Shown here one piece after another: positions 9,404 to 18,210 of a stretch of DNA of 64,000 nucleotides. Position 1 is the stretch's first letter. Every line of letters begins with the position of its first letter. The notes beneath the pieces were generated by a model that did no database searches, was not told the DNA's origin, and saw nothing but the letters and a program-made list of their open reading frames with translations. The stretch spans positions 87,437 to 151,436 of the forward strand of contig NZ_FUXH01000004.1 of the NCBI RefSeq assembly GCF_900167225.1, read 5' to 3'. The position numbers and the translations under genes are program-made. The DNA comes from Porphyromonas crevioricanis (GTDB taxonomy: Bacteria; Bacteroidota; Bacteroidia; Bacteroidales; Porphyromonadaceae).

Positions 9404-10135
9404 TCAGGCCATTTTGGCTGCATTGATAAAACTCAGCAATACAGGGCTGTCGGTCTCGTCTATGGTTGCACTGCTTCCTTCCCATTCCTTCTTGCCCTTG
9501 CGCAAGAAAATGATTTTGTCGCCAATCTTACGTACAGAATTCATATCATGCGTGTTGACTATCGTGGTTATCCCAAATTCAGCCGTCAGACCATGTATCA
9601 ATTCGTCTATCGTAATAGAGGTTTTTGGATCCAAACCGGAATTGGGTTCGTCACAAAATAGGTAGCGAGGTTCGAGTGCTAATGCTCTGGCAATAGCAGC
9701 ACGTTTCATCATCCCTCCCGATATATCACTCGGGTACTTATGGCGGGCGTCAATCAGACCAACTCGCTCCAACAAATCCGTGGCTCTATCCTTACGTTGA
9801 GCTTTGCTCATCTTAGAAAGCATTTCCATCGGAAAGAGAACATTCTCCATTACTGTCATGCTATCAAACAAAGCAGACCCTTGGAAGAGCATACCGACCT
9901 CCCTGCGAAGATTAAGTAATTCAGATTTCTGCATCTTCACCAAATCTCGGCCATCATACAGTACAGCCCCCGATGTCGGTTCTATTAAGCCTATGACGCA
10001 CTTGAGCAGGACGGTCTTCCCTGCCCCACTTCGGCCTATTATTAAGTTGGTCTTACCTGTCTCAAAAGTTATATTCAGGCCGTCGAGGACAGTTCTATCC
10101 TCAAATACTTTGACTAATTGTTTTACCTCGATCAT
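9404..10135 (-). CDS. ABC transporter ATPase, MlaF type
   Basis: A 243-residue ABC ATPase with Walker A GRSGAGKT (residues 34-41), signature SDISGGMMKRAAIARAL and Walker B RYLFCDEPNSGLDP. The GMLFQGSALFDSM and SGGMMKR variants are typical of MlaF-like subunits of MCE lipid transporters, which move phospholipid between the two membranes. The matching MlaE-type permease is directly upstream in the same operon. No mce (MlaD) gene is in the window. Confidence 0.9.
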   Translation of the reverse strand: MIEVKQLVKVFEDRTVLDGLNITFETGKTNLIIGRSGAGKTVLLKCVIGLIEPTSGAVLYDGRDLVKMQKSELLNLRREVGMLFQGSALFDSMTVMENVLFPMEMLSKMSKAQRKDRATDLLERVGLIDARHKYPSDISGGMMKRAAIARALALEPRYLFCDEPNSGLDPKTSITIDELIHGLTAEFGITTIVNTHDMNSVRKIGDKIIFLRKGKKEWEGSSATIDETDSPVLLSFINAAKMA

Positions 10136-10195
10136 GAACTCCCCACTGATAGATGACTAAATAAGTTTTGCAAGCTCCCCGGAAAGGTCACAATT

Positions 10196-10942
10196 CTAGG
10201 TAAGCAAGATATTGGTCAGCAACACATCGAAGAGTAATATTAATACACTAGTACTAACCACTGCATCTGTACTGGCTTTTCCAACCCCCAAGGCTCCTCC
10301 CTTTACTGTATACCCGAAAAAGCTCGCCACGGAACTGATTATGAAAGCGTATACCACAGACTTAATAATAGAGTAGAGCACAAAAATAGGATTGAAGAAT
10401 AACTGCAAACCAAATTCAAAGTCACTTGGTGAAAGATTATCCACAAGTCCACAAGCCAAATATCCCCCTATAATTCCCATTCCCATGCTGATTATAGACA
10501 ACACCGGGATAAATAGCATCAATCCTAATATCTTGGGCAGAATAAGAAAATTGGCGGAATTGATGCCCATAATTTCCATTGCATCAACCTGTTCTGTCAC
10601 ACGCATCGTGCCAAGCTCACTGGCTATATTCGAACCAACCTTCCCTGCCAATATGAGACACATGATAGAAGAAGAAAACTCCAACAATATGATCTCTCGA
10701 GTAGAATAACCTATGGTGAAACGAGGGATAAGAGGAGAAGTCATGTTAATAGACAGCTGAATAGTAATTACAGTGCCTATGAAGAAAGAGATGATCACAA
10801 CAATCCACACCGAATCGACACCAAGCTTATATATCTCACGTATCAATTGTCGGAAAAACATACTCCACCTGCGAGGCAAAGCAAAAGTGCGCCCCATTAG
10901 GATGGTATACTCTCCTATTTGTTGTAATGCTTTCTGTCTCAT
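10196..10942 (-). CDS. MlaE-type lipid transporter permease
   Basis: Permease partner of the MlaF-like ATPase in an MCE lipid transport system. From the chosen start it has 248 residues with several hydrophobic spans and the family segments GVDSVWIVVIISFFIGTVITIQ, LILAGKVGSNIASELGTMRVTEQVDA and GYLACGLVDNL. The frame also has a Met codon at 10978, but that lies inside the -33 element of a strong promoter at 10948-10979. I therefore chose the Met codon at 10942, five bases after the -7 element, which would make the mRNA nearly leaderless. A third Met at 10897 is possible. Probable first gene of an 11-gene operon. Confidence 0.88.
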   Translation of the reverse strand: MRQKALQQIGEYTILMGRTFALPRRWSMFFRQLIREIYKLGVDSVWIVVIISFFIGTVITIQLSINMTSPLIPRFTIGYSTREIILLEFSSSIMCLILAGKVGSNIASELGTMRVTEQVDAMEIMGINSANFLILPKILGLMLFIPVLSIISMGMGIIGGYLACGLVDNLSPSDFEFGLQLFFNPIFVLYSIIKSVVYAFIISSVASFFGYTVKGGALGVGKASTDAVVSTSVLILLFDVLLTNILLT

Positions 10943-10947
10943 AGGCG

Positions 10948-10979
10948 CAAAGGTAGTACTATTAGGAGTGTTTGACAAA
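10948..10979 (-). promoter_or_regulatory. promoter of the mlaE-to-glycosyltransferase operon
   Basis: On the minus strand, TTTG (10979-10976), a 20-base spacer and TACCTTTG (10955-10948) fit the Bacteroidota sigma-A consensus exactly. The start point would fall at or next to the mlaE ATG. Confidence 0.75.
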
Positions 10980-11089
10980 GAGCAGAAGACAGCTCAAGAG
11001 TTCTTTTCTTGGGTCTTTTGTGGTAGAAACAATCAGGAAAAGAAGTGTCGAGAGAAGCACCTTCGACTTGTTTTTACAAACAAACACAC

Positions 11090-11123
11090 AAAAGGCTGTC
11101 CCCACGAAAAGAGAGGGACAGCC
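11090..11123 (-). terminator. intrinsic terminator after HU
   Basis: GGCTGTCCC (11094-11102) pairs with GGGACAGCC (11115-11123). On the minus strand a TTTT run follows the stem. It lies 27 bases past the HU stop. Confidence 0.85.
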
Positions 11124-11150
11124 TCCTGTGCTTATGCATGCGTAATTTTC

Positions 11151-11414
11151 TTACAGCTTAAGCCCGGCACCCGGCTTAAATTTAGCAACCTTGCGAGCCT
11201 TGATTATGATAGGCTTCTTCGTGGCAGGGTTAATACCCTTGCGCTCAGCCTTATCTACAACGGAGAATGTACCAAAGCCCAGAAGAGAGATCTTCAAGCC
11301 TTTGCGGAGACTTTCGATAAGAACTTCGATAAAGGCATTCACAGCCTTCAAGGCGTCACCTTTCTTAAGGCCGGACTTTTCTGCTACGGCAGCAACGAAT
11401 TCACTTTTGTTCAT
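11151..11414 (-). CDS. HU-family nucleoid protein
   Basis: An 87-residue DNABII histone-like protein: MNKSEFVAAVAEKSGLKKGDA at the start, the beta-arm region with GFGTFSVVDKAERKGINPATKK, and a KARKVAKFKPGAGLKL end. It binds and bends DNA as a dimer. The frame extends to a Met codon at 11564, but that start lies upstream of or within the promoter at 11539-11569 and the extra 50 residues are unlike HU. The start at 11414 leaves a leader of about 120 bases. It is a single-gene unit with its own promoter and terminator. Confidence 0.95.
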   Translation of the reverse strand: MNKSEFVAAVAEKSGLKKGDALKAVNAFIEVLIESLRKGLKISLLGFGTFSVVDKAERKGINPATKKPIIIKARKVAKFKPGAGLKL

Positions 11415-11538
11415 ACGTTTTACTTGTTGTAATATTAGACATCTATTTATTCCTCTTGTCAAAAAACGGCTCACTCTCCCAACGGATTTCTCCTCTAAGT
11501 TTCTGATCCAAAGAACCTCCGATGGATAGCTAACACCC

Positions 11539-11569
11539 CAAAAGTACATAATTTTCGTTTGCATACAAA
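11539..11569 (-). promoter_or_regulatory. HU promoter
   Basis: Minus strand TTTG (11569-11566), a 19-base spacer and TACTTTTG (11546-11539) match the TTTG/TAnnTTTG consensus. The HU ATG is about 120 bases downstream. Confidence 0.7.
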
Positions 11570-12118
11570 TTCATGACAATTTATTTTCTCTCATATATAT
11601 TCCCCTCTCTGGATGCAACGATAACTTAAGAATGGAAAATGGAGAAGAAAAGATAGAGCAATGCTTGCTAAGAAGGCTTCGAGTACTTATAAACAACACA
11701 GCAAAAAGAACTTGAGCTTGTTGCACAATACAACATTCGCCACCTAATTGGGGCTGCGGTTATATAGATGAGAGAAAGATCTCCGCTTTAGCCTTACCCT
11801 TATTTTACACATCCATTCTAAAATGTATTAACTAAGGTCATGCCAGAATGTCTGTTTTGATATAACATCTGGAAACTTATGCTGTATTTTCAATTTGTTT
11901 CTTCTCTATTCTCTATCTATCTCCCCTCTCAAAAGCAACCTCCATTTAGAAACTATTGGATAGCACGGTATTCGCTGTATTTTTTTTCGATGTCTGAGTT
12001 TGGTCGTATATGACAAGTATGCCTATCTTCTCAATCTCAATACCTTCAAGATTACTACTCTCTACAAAGTGTAATAAAAGGCAAGTTTAATTGTCATTTT
12101 GGAGCCTGTGCGAAGAAC
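11570..12118. other. 549-base AT-rich non-coding gap
   Basis: Between the HU promoter and the end of gldE. No ORF with protein-like composition, no tRNA and no strong hairpin is visible. Near the gldE stop the minus strand has only a weak stem (AGGC...GCCTTTT, about 12077-12107) that might end the gldE transcript. I see nothing else I can support. Confidence 0.5.
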
Positions 12119-13390
12119 TTATCTATCCTCTATTTTGTCTTCTACAGTCATTTTGACCAGCACAATCTTTGTGCTGGTAGAATGCAGCACATCAAAGCGG
12201 TATGGAGCAATTGTTACCGACTGGCCATTGCTTGGTATATGTTGATAATGGTAGAGTATAAATCCGGCTATTGTGAGATATTCTTCGCTCTCGGGAAGCT
12301 GTAGATCAAACTGCTCATTGATGTCATCGATCTCCATACGACCACTGAAAACATAGGTATGCTCAGAAATCTGTTTAGACACTAATTTTCGTCTGTCGTG
12401 TTCATCTTCTATATCTCCAAATATCTCTTCTACAATATCTTCGAGAGTCACCATGCCAGAAGTGCCTCCTAGCTCATCTATTACAATAGCTATGCTTCTA
12501 TTGCGCTGCATTAACTGCTTCATGAGTTTATTGGCATACATACTTTCCGGAACAAAGAGAGTTGGAACAACCCGCTTTTGCCAAGGATCAGGCTGAAACA
12601 TCTCTGATGAATGGATATAACCGACCACATCATCGATATTTTCCTTATAAACGATAAGTTTCGAAAGGCCAGAAGAAGAGAATTTTTCTTCGAGAAGAGA
12701 TTTATCCGCCCCAAGCTCCACTGCTACCATCTCATTACGAGGAACCATACAATAGCGTACCTGTACCTTAGAGAAGTCCAGAGCATTCTGTAGAATTTTA
12801 ACTTCTGTATTGAGATCTCCGTCTCGATCATCCTCTATGTTTTCAGATAGATAATGATCCAAATCTGCTGTTGAGAAGCCAGACAAAACGCCCTCAGAAG
12901 AAACACCCGAACGTCCACCCACGAGTAGGAAAAACAATTTTGTGAGTAGAGTACATAGCTTAGTGATAGGGAAAAGCAATATATAGAAGAGAGAAACAGG
13001 CAGGGCGAATAATGTCATCATTTGGTTCGATTTTTGCCGAAACAAAACTTTAGGCAAAAACTCACCGGTAACGAGGATGAGCATAGTGGATAGTAAAGAC
13101 TGCAGCAGAAGGACTAAAGCATCATTGGTTGAGACATACAACCTGATAGGAGTTTCGAGCAGTTGAGCCATTAGCAAGCCATAGACGACAAGCACTACAT
13201 TGTTACCCACCAATAGAGTTGTCACAAACTCATCTGGTTTTCTGAACAATAGCCCCAGAATATACCCCACAAATCCATGTTCCTTGCGATCGATTTCCAA
13301 TCGCAACTTATCCGAAGAGACGAAAGCGATCTCCATGCCGGAGAAAAATCCGGAAAGGAGTAGGGTTATGATGATGCCGATATAAATCAT
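12119..13390 (-). CDS. gldE: GldE-like DUF21/CBS/CorC membrane protein
   Basis: A 423-residue protein with the CNNM/CorC layout: an N-terminal DUF21 domain with four hydrophobic segments (start LLLSGFFSGMEIAFVSSDKLRLEID), a CBS pair around 215-330 (VRYCMVPRNEMVAVE; AIVIDELGGTSGMVTLEDIVEEIFGDIEDE), and a C-terminal CorC_HlyC domain. In Bacteroidota the relative next to coaX/lptC genes is annotated GldE, a gliding-associated protein linked to GldD; Porphyromonas does not glide but uses the related T9SS. Metal export, as in other CorC proteins, is an alternative role. Last gene of a seven-gene minus-strand block. Confidence 0.82.
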   Translation of the reverse strand: MIYIGIIITLLLSGFFSGMEIAFVSSDKLRLEIDRKEHGFVGYILGLLFRKPDEFVTTLLVGNNVVLVVYGLLMAQLLETPIRLYVSTNDALVLLLQSLLSTMLILVTGEFLPKVLFRQKSNQMMTLFALPVSLFYILLFPITKLCTLLTKLFFLLVGGRSGVSSEGVLSGFSTADLDHYLSENIEDDRDGDLNTEVKILQNALDFSKVQVRYCMVPRNEMVAVELGADKSLLEEKFSSSGLSKLIVYKENIDDVVGYIHSSEMFQPDPWQKRVVPTLFVPESMYANKLMKQLMQRNRSIAIVIDELGGTSGMVTLEDIVEEIFGDIEDEHDRRKLVSKQISEHTYVFSGRMEIDDINEQFDLQLPESEEYLTIAGFILYHYQHIPSNGQSVTIAPYRFDVLHSTSTKIVLVKMTVEDKIEDR

Positions 13391-13414
13391 TTTGAATTAA
13401 CCTGAGGATACAGA

Positions 13415-14053
13415 CTAAGGCTTTTCCAATGGGTTCTTCTCCTCTTCTTTTTCTTTTGAATCCTCTTCTGGCTCTTGATAATCAACTTCTGCAGAGCTAT
13501 TCACAAAAGAATAAGAACTAAGGTCTTGATTGGCTTCAAAAGACTGTCCGCGTAATACTCTGTCTGGAGCTTTGATATATACCGAATCAGGAGAATAAAC
13601 CCGGGCATTGCGACTATCCCAAAACATCCGAGGAGCATAGAAATCTACTCCGGACATATTGCGAATATGTACATGTCCAACCAACTCCCACAACTCTTCT
13701 GAGGTATAGTTATAAGCTGTATCGGACGATACTTTGGCTATGGGTCTTTTGAGCGAATCGAATCGCTCAAAATAAATTCCCTGAGGGAAATACCAGTGAG
13801 GACGTTCTCCCTTGTCGTAGATACGCCATTCCTTCGCGTCCAATTTGTATTGGGTGAGTCCAGAGTCTGACACCAGTGTATGAACGTCATATGTACACAT
13901 CATATACACTGTATCTAGTAACAAGTCTTGCTTACTCATCTCCAACTTACTGCCACCGCATCCGGGCAACAGAACAGACGCAACAAGCACTGCCCAAGTT
14001 ACAAGAACTGGAGCAGTGCCTTTATATTTGAACGAATATCGTTGGTATTGCAT
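13415..14053 (-). CDS. lptC: LptC-like LPS export lipoprotein
   Basis: A 212-residue protein with a hydrophobic N-terminal segment ending in a lipobox-like LLPGC (about residues 28-32), followed by a repeated beta-strand domain of the LptC/OstA type (DTAYNYTSEELWELVGHVHIRN, DFYAPRMFWDSRNARVYSPDSVYI). LptC carries LPS from the LptBFG transporter to the LptA bridge. The C-terminal 25 residues are a charged Glu/Lys tail. It lies between the TPR gene and gldE, an order seen in many Bacteroidota. Confidence 0.82.
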   Translation of the reverse strand: MQYQRYSFKYKGTAPVLVTWAVLVASVLLPGCGGSKLEMSKQDLLLDTVYMMCTYDVHTLVSDSGLTQYKLDAKEWRIYDKGERPHWYFPQGIYFERFDSLKRPIAKVSSDTAYNYTSEELWELVGHVHIRNMSGVDFYAPRMFWDSRNARVYSPDSVYIKAPDRVLRGQSFEANQDLSSYSFVNSSAEVDYQEPEEDSKEKEEEKNPLEKP

Positions 14054-14108
14054 TTATATAGGATCACTTCCCGAAGAAGAGAAAAAAACCTCCCGTACGG
14101 AAAGATTC

Positions 14109-15464
14109 TTAGCGTATCACCACGGATTCGCCTATCCATCCACCGATATAGAAACTCTTTCCTTTTTCCAATTCAGGGTGCATGAATATGTCTGCAGCTG
14201 AGGGCAAGTATTGTCTGTATTGCCCAATCAGGCTGGCAGCCTTGGATGCCACACCCTGATCCATTTGGCGTGCACGTTCGAGCTTTTCTATAGCCAAGTA
14301 ATAGACGCAGCGCTGTTTGAGTCTATCATCAGGGAAGAGACTGGAAGCGGAACTTGCAATCATCTGTCCGATATTCAACATTGCCTCTCCCATATTGGGG
14401 TCTTCGGCCATTGCCTTGTTGAAGAACTGACGAGCTTGCCCATAGCTACGCTGGTTCATATAGATGACTCCTATTGTGTAATTGCATGAAGCACGCATTT
14501 TGGAGGTCTTGGCCAAAGAGATCGCCTGCTGCAAGTAGTTTACGGCCTCAGTTGTATTCTTGTTGTCCAAGGCTTCCTTTGCCAATCCCATGGCTGCCTC
14601 TGCTGTAGGTTTAATCTCAAAGAGACTTTTGCTGGCCTTGATATACAGAGGAGAGTTTTCACAGCCCGAGATGCTCATCATAGACAACATCCCGGATAAG
14701 AAATCAGCATCTTTTTTCGACTCTTCATAGCGACCTGCATAGATTTTCTCCATCATCTCGCAACTGGCAAGTCCACTCTTGGCAAAAAGGTTCTCCATCG
14801 GATTTTTCAACGCCAGAATAGCCTGTTGTTGAGCTTCATCCGCTGTTTCCAACTGTTTGTCCAGAATATCATTTCCTCTCACAAAGTCTCTTATATAGGG
14901 CTCATACCAGGCCTTATCTTTTATGGCTTTGTTCAGGGAAGAGAAGACGAAATAGTACACCGTTTGAGGATCAGTCTGTTCCTTGTATTTGTCTACCACA
15001 GGGAGAGTCCAGCGATATATTTGATCATAATCTACTTGCTCTCCCATCAGAACAATGTAGTCCGTTATTCGAGATGCCGTGATCCAATCTTCTCCATATT
15101 TTCTATCACTGCCAAAGTATTTGATGCGATCGTCATACAGTCGCATCAGTTTGTCGATGATCAGCTTCTTCTTGGTTGGGTCTGTTTCTTGTTCAAACTG
15201 CCATTTGTAGATCTTAACACCATAGAGGTATATACTTTTGGTAGATCCTGGACACTCCTCGTAGGCTTTTTGCCAAAATTCCACAGCGTCCTTCATTGCC
15301 CCCCCTTTGATATAGGAGGTAAAGAGGCTTATGTTTTGCAGACAGCGGACACTATCCTCCCCTTTGCCATAAGGAGTGCCGGAAGCTACTCCTGTTTGAG
15401 CCGAAGCAGCTACTGCGCCCGAAAACATAAGGGCAGCAGTAAGGAAAACCTTGATTGCTTTCAT
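14109..15464 (-). CDS. exported TPR-repeat protein
   Basis: A 451-residue protein with an N-terminal signal peptide (MKAIKVFLTAALMFSGAVAASAQ, predicted cleavage after AQ near 23). Helical repeats follow; the clearest TPR units are near 305-380 (NNTTEAVNYLQQAISLAKTS, CNYTIGVIYMNQRSYGQARQ, FNKAMAEDPNMGEAMLNIGQ). TPR proteins act as protein-binding scaffolds, here in the periplasm. It lies between the outer-membrane barrel gene and lptC, so a role in envelope assembly is plausible but unproven. Confidence 0.78.
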   Translation of the reverse strand: MKAIKVFLTAALMFSGAVAASAQTGVASGTPYGKGEDSVRCLQNISLFTSYIKGGAMKDAVEFWQKAYEECPGSTKSIYLYGVKIYKWQFEQETDPTKKKLIIDKLMRLYDDRIKYFGSDRKYGEDWITASRITDYIVLMGEQVDYDQIYRWTLPVVDKYKEQTDPQTVYYFVFSSLNKAIKDKAWYEPYIRDFVRGNDILDKQLETADEAQQQAILALKNPMENLFAKSGLASCEMMEKIYAGRYEESKKDADFLSGMLSMMSISGCENSPLYIKASKSLFEIKPTAEAAMGLAKEALDNKNTTEAVNYLQQAISLAKTSKMRASCNYTIGVIYMNQRSYGQARQFFNKAMAEDPNMGEAMLNIGQMIASSASSLFPDDRLKQRCVYYLAIEKLERARQMDQGVASKAASLIGQYRQYLPSAADIFMHPELEKGKSFYIGGWIGESVVIR

Positions 15465-15538
15465 AACTATCGGATAATTTTTTGTGCTTTTATTTCTTTG
15501 ATTCTATTCTTTGCTAATGCGATTATGCCCCGAGAAGA

Positions 15539-16855
15539 TCAATTCAATTTAAGCTTTCGGAACCACCCCTCATTGAATGTCAACCCCAATGTCAAACGCA
15601 AGCTATGTTCGGAGATCATATCCTTATTGGTTGGGATTAGTCGATCATATTCCAGACTCATCTGCACAAAAGAGCGGCGATCCACAAGAGGGAAGGCTAT
15701 TCCGGCAGAAAGTCCGAGCTGGTGATATCCTTCAGCTCCCTTGGTAGTGGGAAGTTTAAGGTAAGAATTGCCCAAACTGAGCCCTGCACGATAGCGCAGT
15801 TGCTTGGTGGAATGTATCTCTTCGGCATTGGGTATATATTGTCCTCCAATAGCTATTCGCCATTGATCCTGGTATTCACACTGTGACTTATAAAAAGAGG
15901 CATCACTCCATCGTCCATACTGCAGATCCACTCCGGCTATCAGGCGTGGCGAAAAATCCACGCTTACTCCTAATCCATACATTTCAGGAGCTGTATAAAG
16001 CCCTGTGCCACGAACTGTATCACCATGCAAATGCTCTACTATCTGCTGATTTGAGATCAAGAATTGCTCTGTAAAAAGCTTACTCTTGAATTTGACAGAG
16101 GTATCGTATGTCGCCCCAAATACGATTCGTCTGCGATTAGCAAGCTGCCAAGCATACTGCAGTCCGATTTTCCCCCTCAAGGCATCCAACTCAAGACGAG
16201 AACTGATCGTGGGATCCAAGGCTGTGCCAACCGAATAGGAAACACGACGACTATGATTGTAGGTGCCGAACAAATAGCTAAAGTTTGCTCCCACAGAGAG
16301 ACCCTCAATCGGCTCTATTGCAGCTCCTATATACAAGTTGTTCAGGTTACCGGTTCCCTGGTAAATACGGGTATAATTTTGTTTGTCCAGCCCTTCAATT
16401 GGCTGCACACTTCCGTATTGATAACCGGCTGTAGCCAAAGGCAGTATTCCAAGACTTACTCCGGCATACTTGGTCACAGGGAAAAGCATTGTAGCATACT
16501 CGAAATTCCCAAGTTTGCGAGTACTGGAGTGCGAGCCTTCTTTGGCCCAATAGAATCCTGCAGATGCACCCAAATCGAAGATAAAGGTCAACGAGTCCAC
16601 TGCTGAATAAGAAGCTGGATTCATTGGATTAACAGCCCGAGCATCTCTTATGCCGATACCCAAACCACCCATCCCTCGATTGGAAGCGTGTCCACTTGGG
16701 TCGAACCGTCCCAGCCCGAAACGGGTGTAGGGAGATTCCGAACTGTTACTTTGGGCCGACAAAGAGGCACAAACCAATAGTCCAGCTAATAAACACGTTG
16801 CCGGAAACACGGCTTTGGCAAATTGCCCTATTGTCTGTTCTATTATTCTGTACAT
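15539..16855 (-). CDS. outer-membrane beta-barrel protein (FadL-like)
   Basis: A 438-residue exported protein. The start at 16855 (MYRIIEQ) gives a basic N-terminus, a hydrophobic core and a cleavage-like SLSAQ near residue 34; the upstream Met at 16882 adds nine residues and deeper overlap with coaX. After the signal, SPYTRFGLGR and GMGGLGIGIRDARAVNPMNPASYSAVDSLTF resemble the start of Bacteroidota FadL/PorV-like barrels. The rest alternates polar and hydrophobic residues and ends in short strands. It overlaps the coaX end by 13 bases. The transported substrate is unknown. Confidence 0.75.
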   Translation of the reverse strand: MYRIIEQTIGQFAKAVFPATCLLAGLLVCASLSAQSNSSESPYTRFGLGRFDPSGHASNRGMGGLGIGIRDARAVNPMNPASYSAVDSLTFIFDLGASAGFYWAKEGSHSSTRKLGNFEYATMLFPVTKYAGVSLGILPLATAGYQYGSVQPIEGLDKQNYTRIYQGTGNLNNLYIGAAIEPIEGLSVGANFSYLFGTYNHSRRVSYSVGTALDPTISSRLELDALRGKIGLQYAWQLANRRRIVFGATYDTSVKFKSKLFTEQFLISNQQIVEHLHGDTVRGTGLYTAPEMYGLGVSVDFSPRLIAGVDLQYGRWSDASFYKSQCEYQDQWRIAIGGQYIPNAEEIHSTKQLRYRAGLSLGNSYLKLPTTKGAEGYHQLGLSAGIAFPLVDRRSFVQMSLEYDRLIPTNKDMISEHSLRLTLGLTFNEGWFRKLKLN

Positions 16856-17598
16856 TCCCGTATTTGGTAGTCTAATATGCAACTGAGACCTCGTAAAACG
16901 AGATCGTCAGCTACAAAGGTCTGATATTTTAGCTTTGTCTCAAAATAGGAAGCAGCTCCACCTGTAAGTAGCACTCTTATCTCTGGATGTTCTTGCCGCG
17001 CAGCCTCAATATACCCCTCCATCTCAAGTATGAGGCCTCTGACAACTCCCGCCATAATAGCTCCGGATGTATTGGTCCCCCATTGAGGAATGTTGTCCGA
17101 TTCATGGATATGCACCAGGGGTAGACGTGCTGTATAGTGGTGCAACGAAGAAAATCTTACCTCCAACCCCGGAGATATATTTCCGCCGAGATACTTTCCT
17201 TGCGAAGAAATCCTTTCGTAGGTCACAGCCGTACCAGCATCTATCACAAGAATTTCCTCTTGAGGGAAAAGAGATCCGGCTCCGACCACGGCAGCAAGCC
17301 TATCAGCCCCCAAGGTTGTCCGATCGTAGTCTATCTCTATAGGGATAGGCATTTGATCGTTCAATACATATAGGTTTTGGCAAAAGTGGCCTTTCAGATC
17401 CTCTAAGATTGGATCTTCTACTTGTGCCACAGAAGAGAAAATACAAGAGTGACAGAGCAGCTCTTCCGAAGAAAAGGTATTCTTTAGGCCGATGTAAGTC
17501 GAAGCCGACAGATGCCGAACTCCCACCAACTCCTGGTTCTCAAAGATTGCGACTTTGAGGTTGGTATTTCCCCTATCTATAATCAAACTGCGTTGCAT
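16843..17598 (-). CDS. coaX: type III pantothenate kinase
   Basis: Phosphorylates pantothenate, the first step of CoA synthesis, using the CoaX fold (ASKHA superfamily). The 251 residues show the N-terminal phosphate-binding IIDRGNTNLKVAIFE, LGADRLAAVVGA around 102-113, and the second phosphate motif VIDAGTAVTYE near 127-137. GGNISPGLEVRFSSLHHYTARLP follows. It is 51 bases after gldH and overlaps the barrel gene. High CoA demand suits the lysine/butyrate fermentation encoded at 25-35 kb. Confidence 0.94.
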   Translation of the reverse strand: MQRSLIIDRGNTNLKVAIFENQELVGVRHLSASTYIGLKNTFSSEELLCHSCIFSSVAQVEDPILEDLKGHFCQNLYVLNDQMPIPIEIDYDRTTLGADRLAAVVGAGSLFPQEEILVIDAGTAVTYERISSQGKYLGGNISPGLEVRFSSLHHYTARLPLVHIHESDNIPQWGTNTSGAIMAGVVRGLILEMEGYIEAARQEHPEIRVLLTGGAASYFETKLKYQTFVADDLVLRGLSCILDYQIRECTE

Positions 17599-17649
17599 CT
17601 ACATTTATACACGGCTTGCTGTAAAAACTGCCAAGGGAACCAAAGGTAA

Positions 17650-18183
17650 CTAATCTTCGTTATCCGATACATGGGGCGCATCCGGACATTGCCAAAAACG
17701 TATTCCCACTGCTTCCATACCGAGTAGAGCCACTTGTTGCAGTTGAGTCCGCAAAGACAAGCGATAGATACCCGACAATTCAAAATATCTGCCATCGAAA
17801 AGAGGGACGGATAGTTCTCTCTGAGCCAATCCCTGCCCTTTCCAATGAAGAGGAGAAAAAGAGAAGGAGGGAGTGACACTATCAGCCCAAACAATCTTTT
17901 CTTTGAAGTCATGCAAAGAAGCCACAAGGGCTATATGGGTGTACTTGTAATCATTGTTATGTCTTAAGAGCAGCTCTGCCGAGTAGCTCTTGCTACAATC
18001 TGGAATCAACAGCTCAAAATCGTAGTTCTTACCGGCTTCCCAACGAGAACCTTCGATCTGCTGAAAGCGGATGTATTCTTGAGGCATAGGGTTATGCACA
18101 CAAGAGAGCATCCATCCACCGAGACACAGTATTCCTAACAGCCTCCTCCCGATACGACACATATCACCACCCGACCTGATCAA
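17650..18183 (-). CDS. gldH: GldH-like lipoprotein
   Basis: A 177-residue lipoprotein. Basic residues and a hydrophobic stretch lead to a lipobox-like GGWMLSC with Cys near residue 28. A start at the second Met (18162) is equally possible and leaves a more usual signal length. The mature part is mainly beta with YIRFQQIEGSRWEAG and FDGRYFELSGIYRLSLRTQLQQ, in the manner of GldH proteins, which were first found through gliding mutants of Flavobacterium. The gene lies between the PSP1 gene and coaX, the typical Bacteroidota position. Confidence 0.8.
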   Translation of the reverse strand: MIRSGGDMCRIGRRLLGILCLGGWMLSCVHNPMPQEYIRFQQIEGSRWEAGKNYDFELLIPDCSKSYSAELLLRHNNDYKYTHIALVASLHDFKEKIVWADSVTPSFSFSPLHWKGQGLAQRELSVPLFDGRYFELSGIYRLSLRTQLQQVALLGMEAVGIRFWQCPDAPHVSDNED

Positions 18184-18210
18184 GATATTGTTCGCTAACG
18201 CAACTCTCCA

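Noticed and set aside
10773..11432. 219-residue plus-strand ORF
   Set aside because: It is antisense to HU, its terminator and the start of mlaE, which are all well supported.
14826..15725. 299-residue plus-strand ORF
   Set aside because: Antisense shadow of the TPR and barrel genes; no protein-like motifs.
16064..16606. 180-residue plus-strand ORF
   Set aside because: Antisense to the barrel gene, which has a clear signal peptide and strand pattern.
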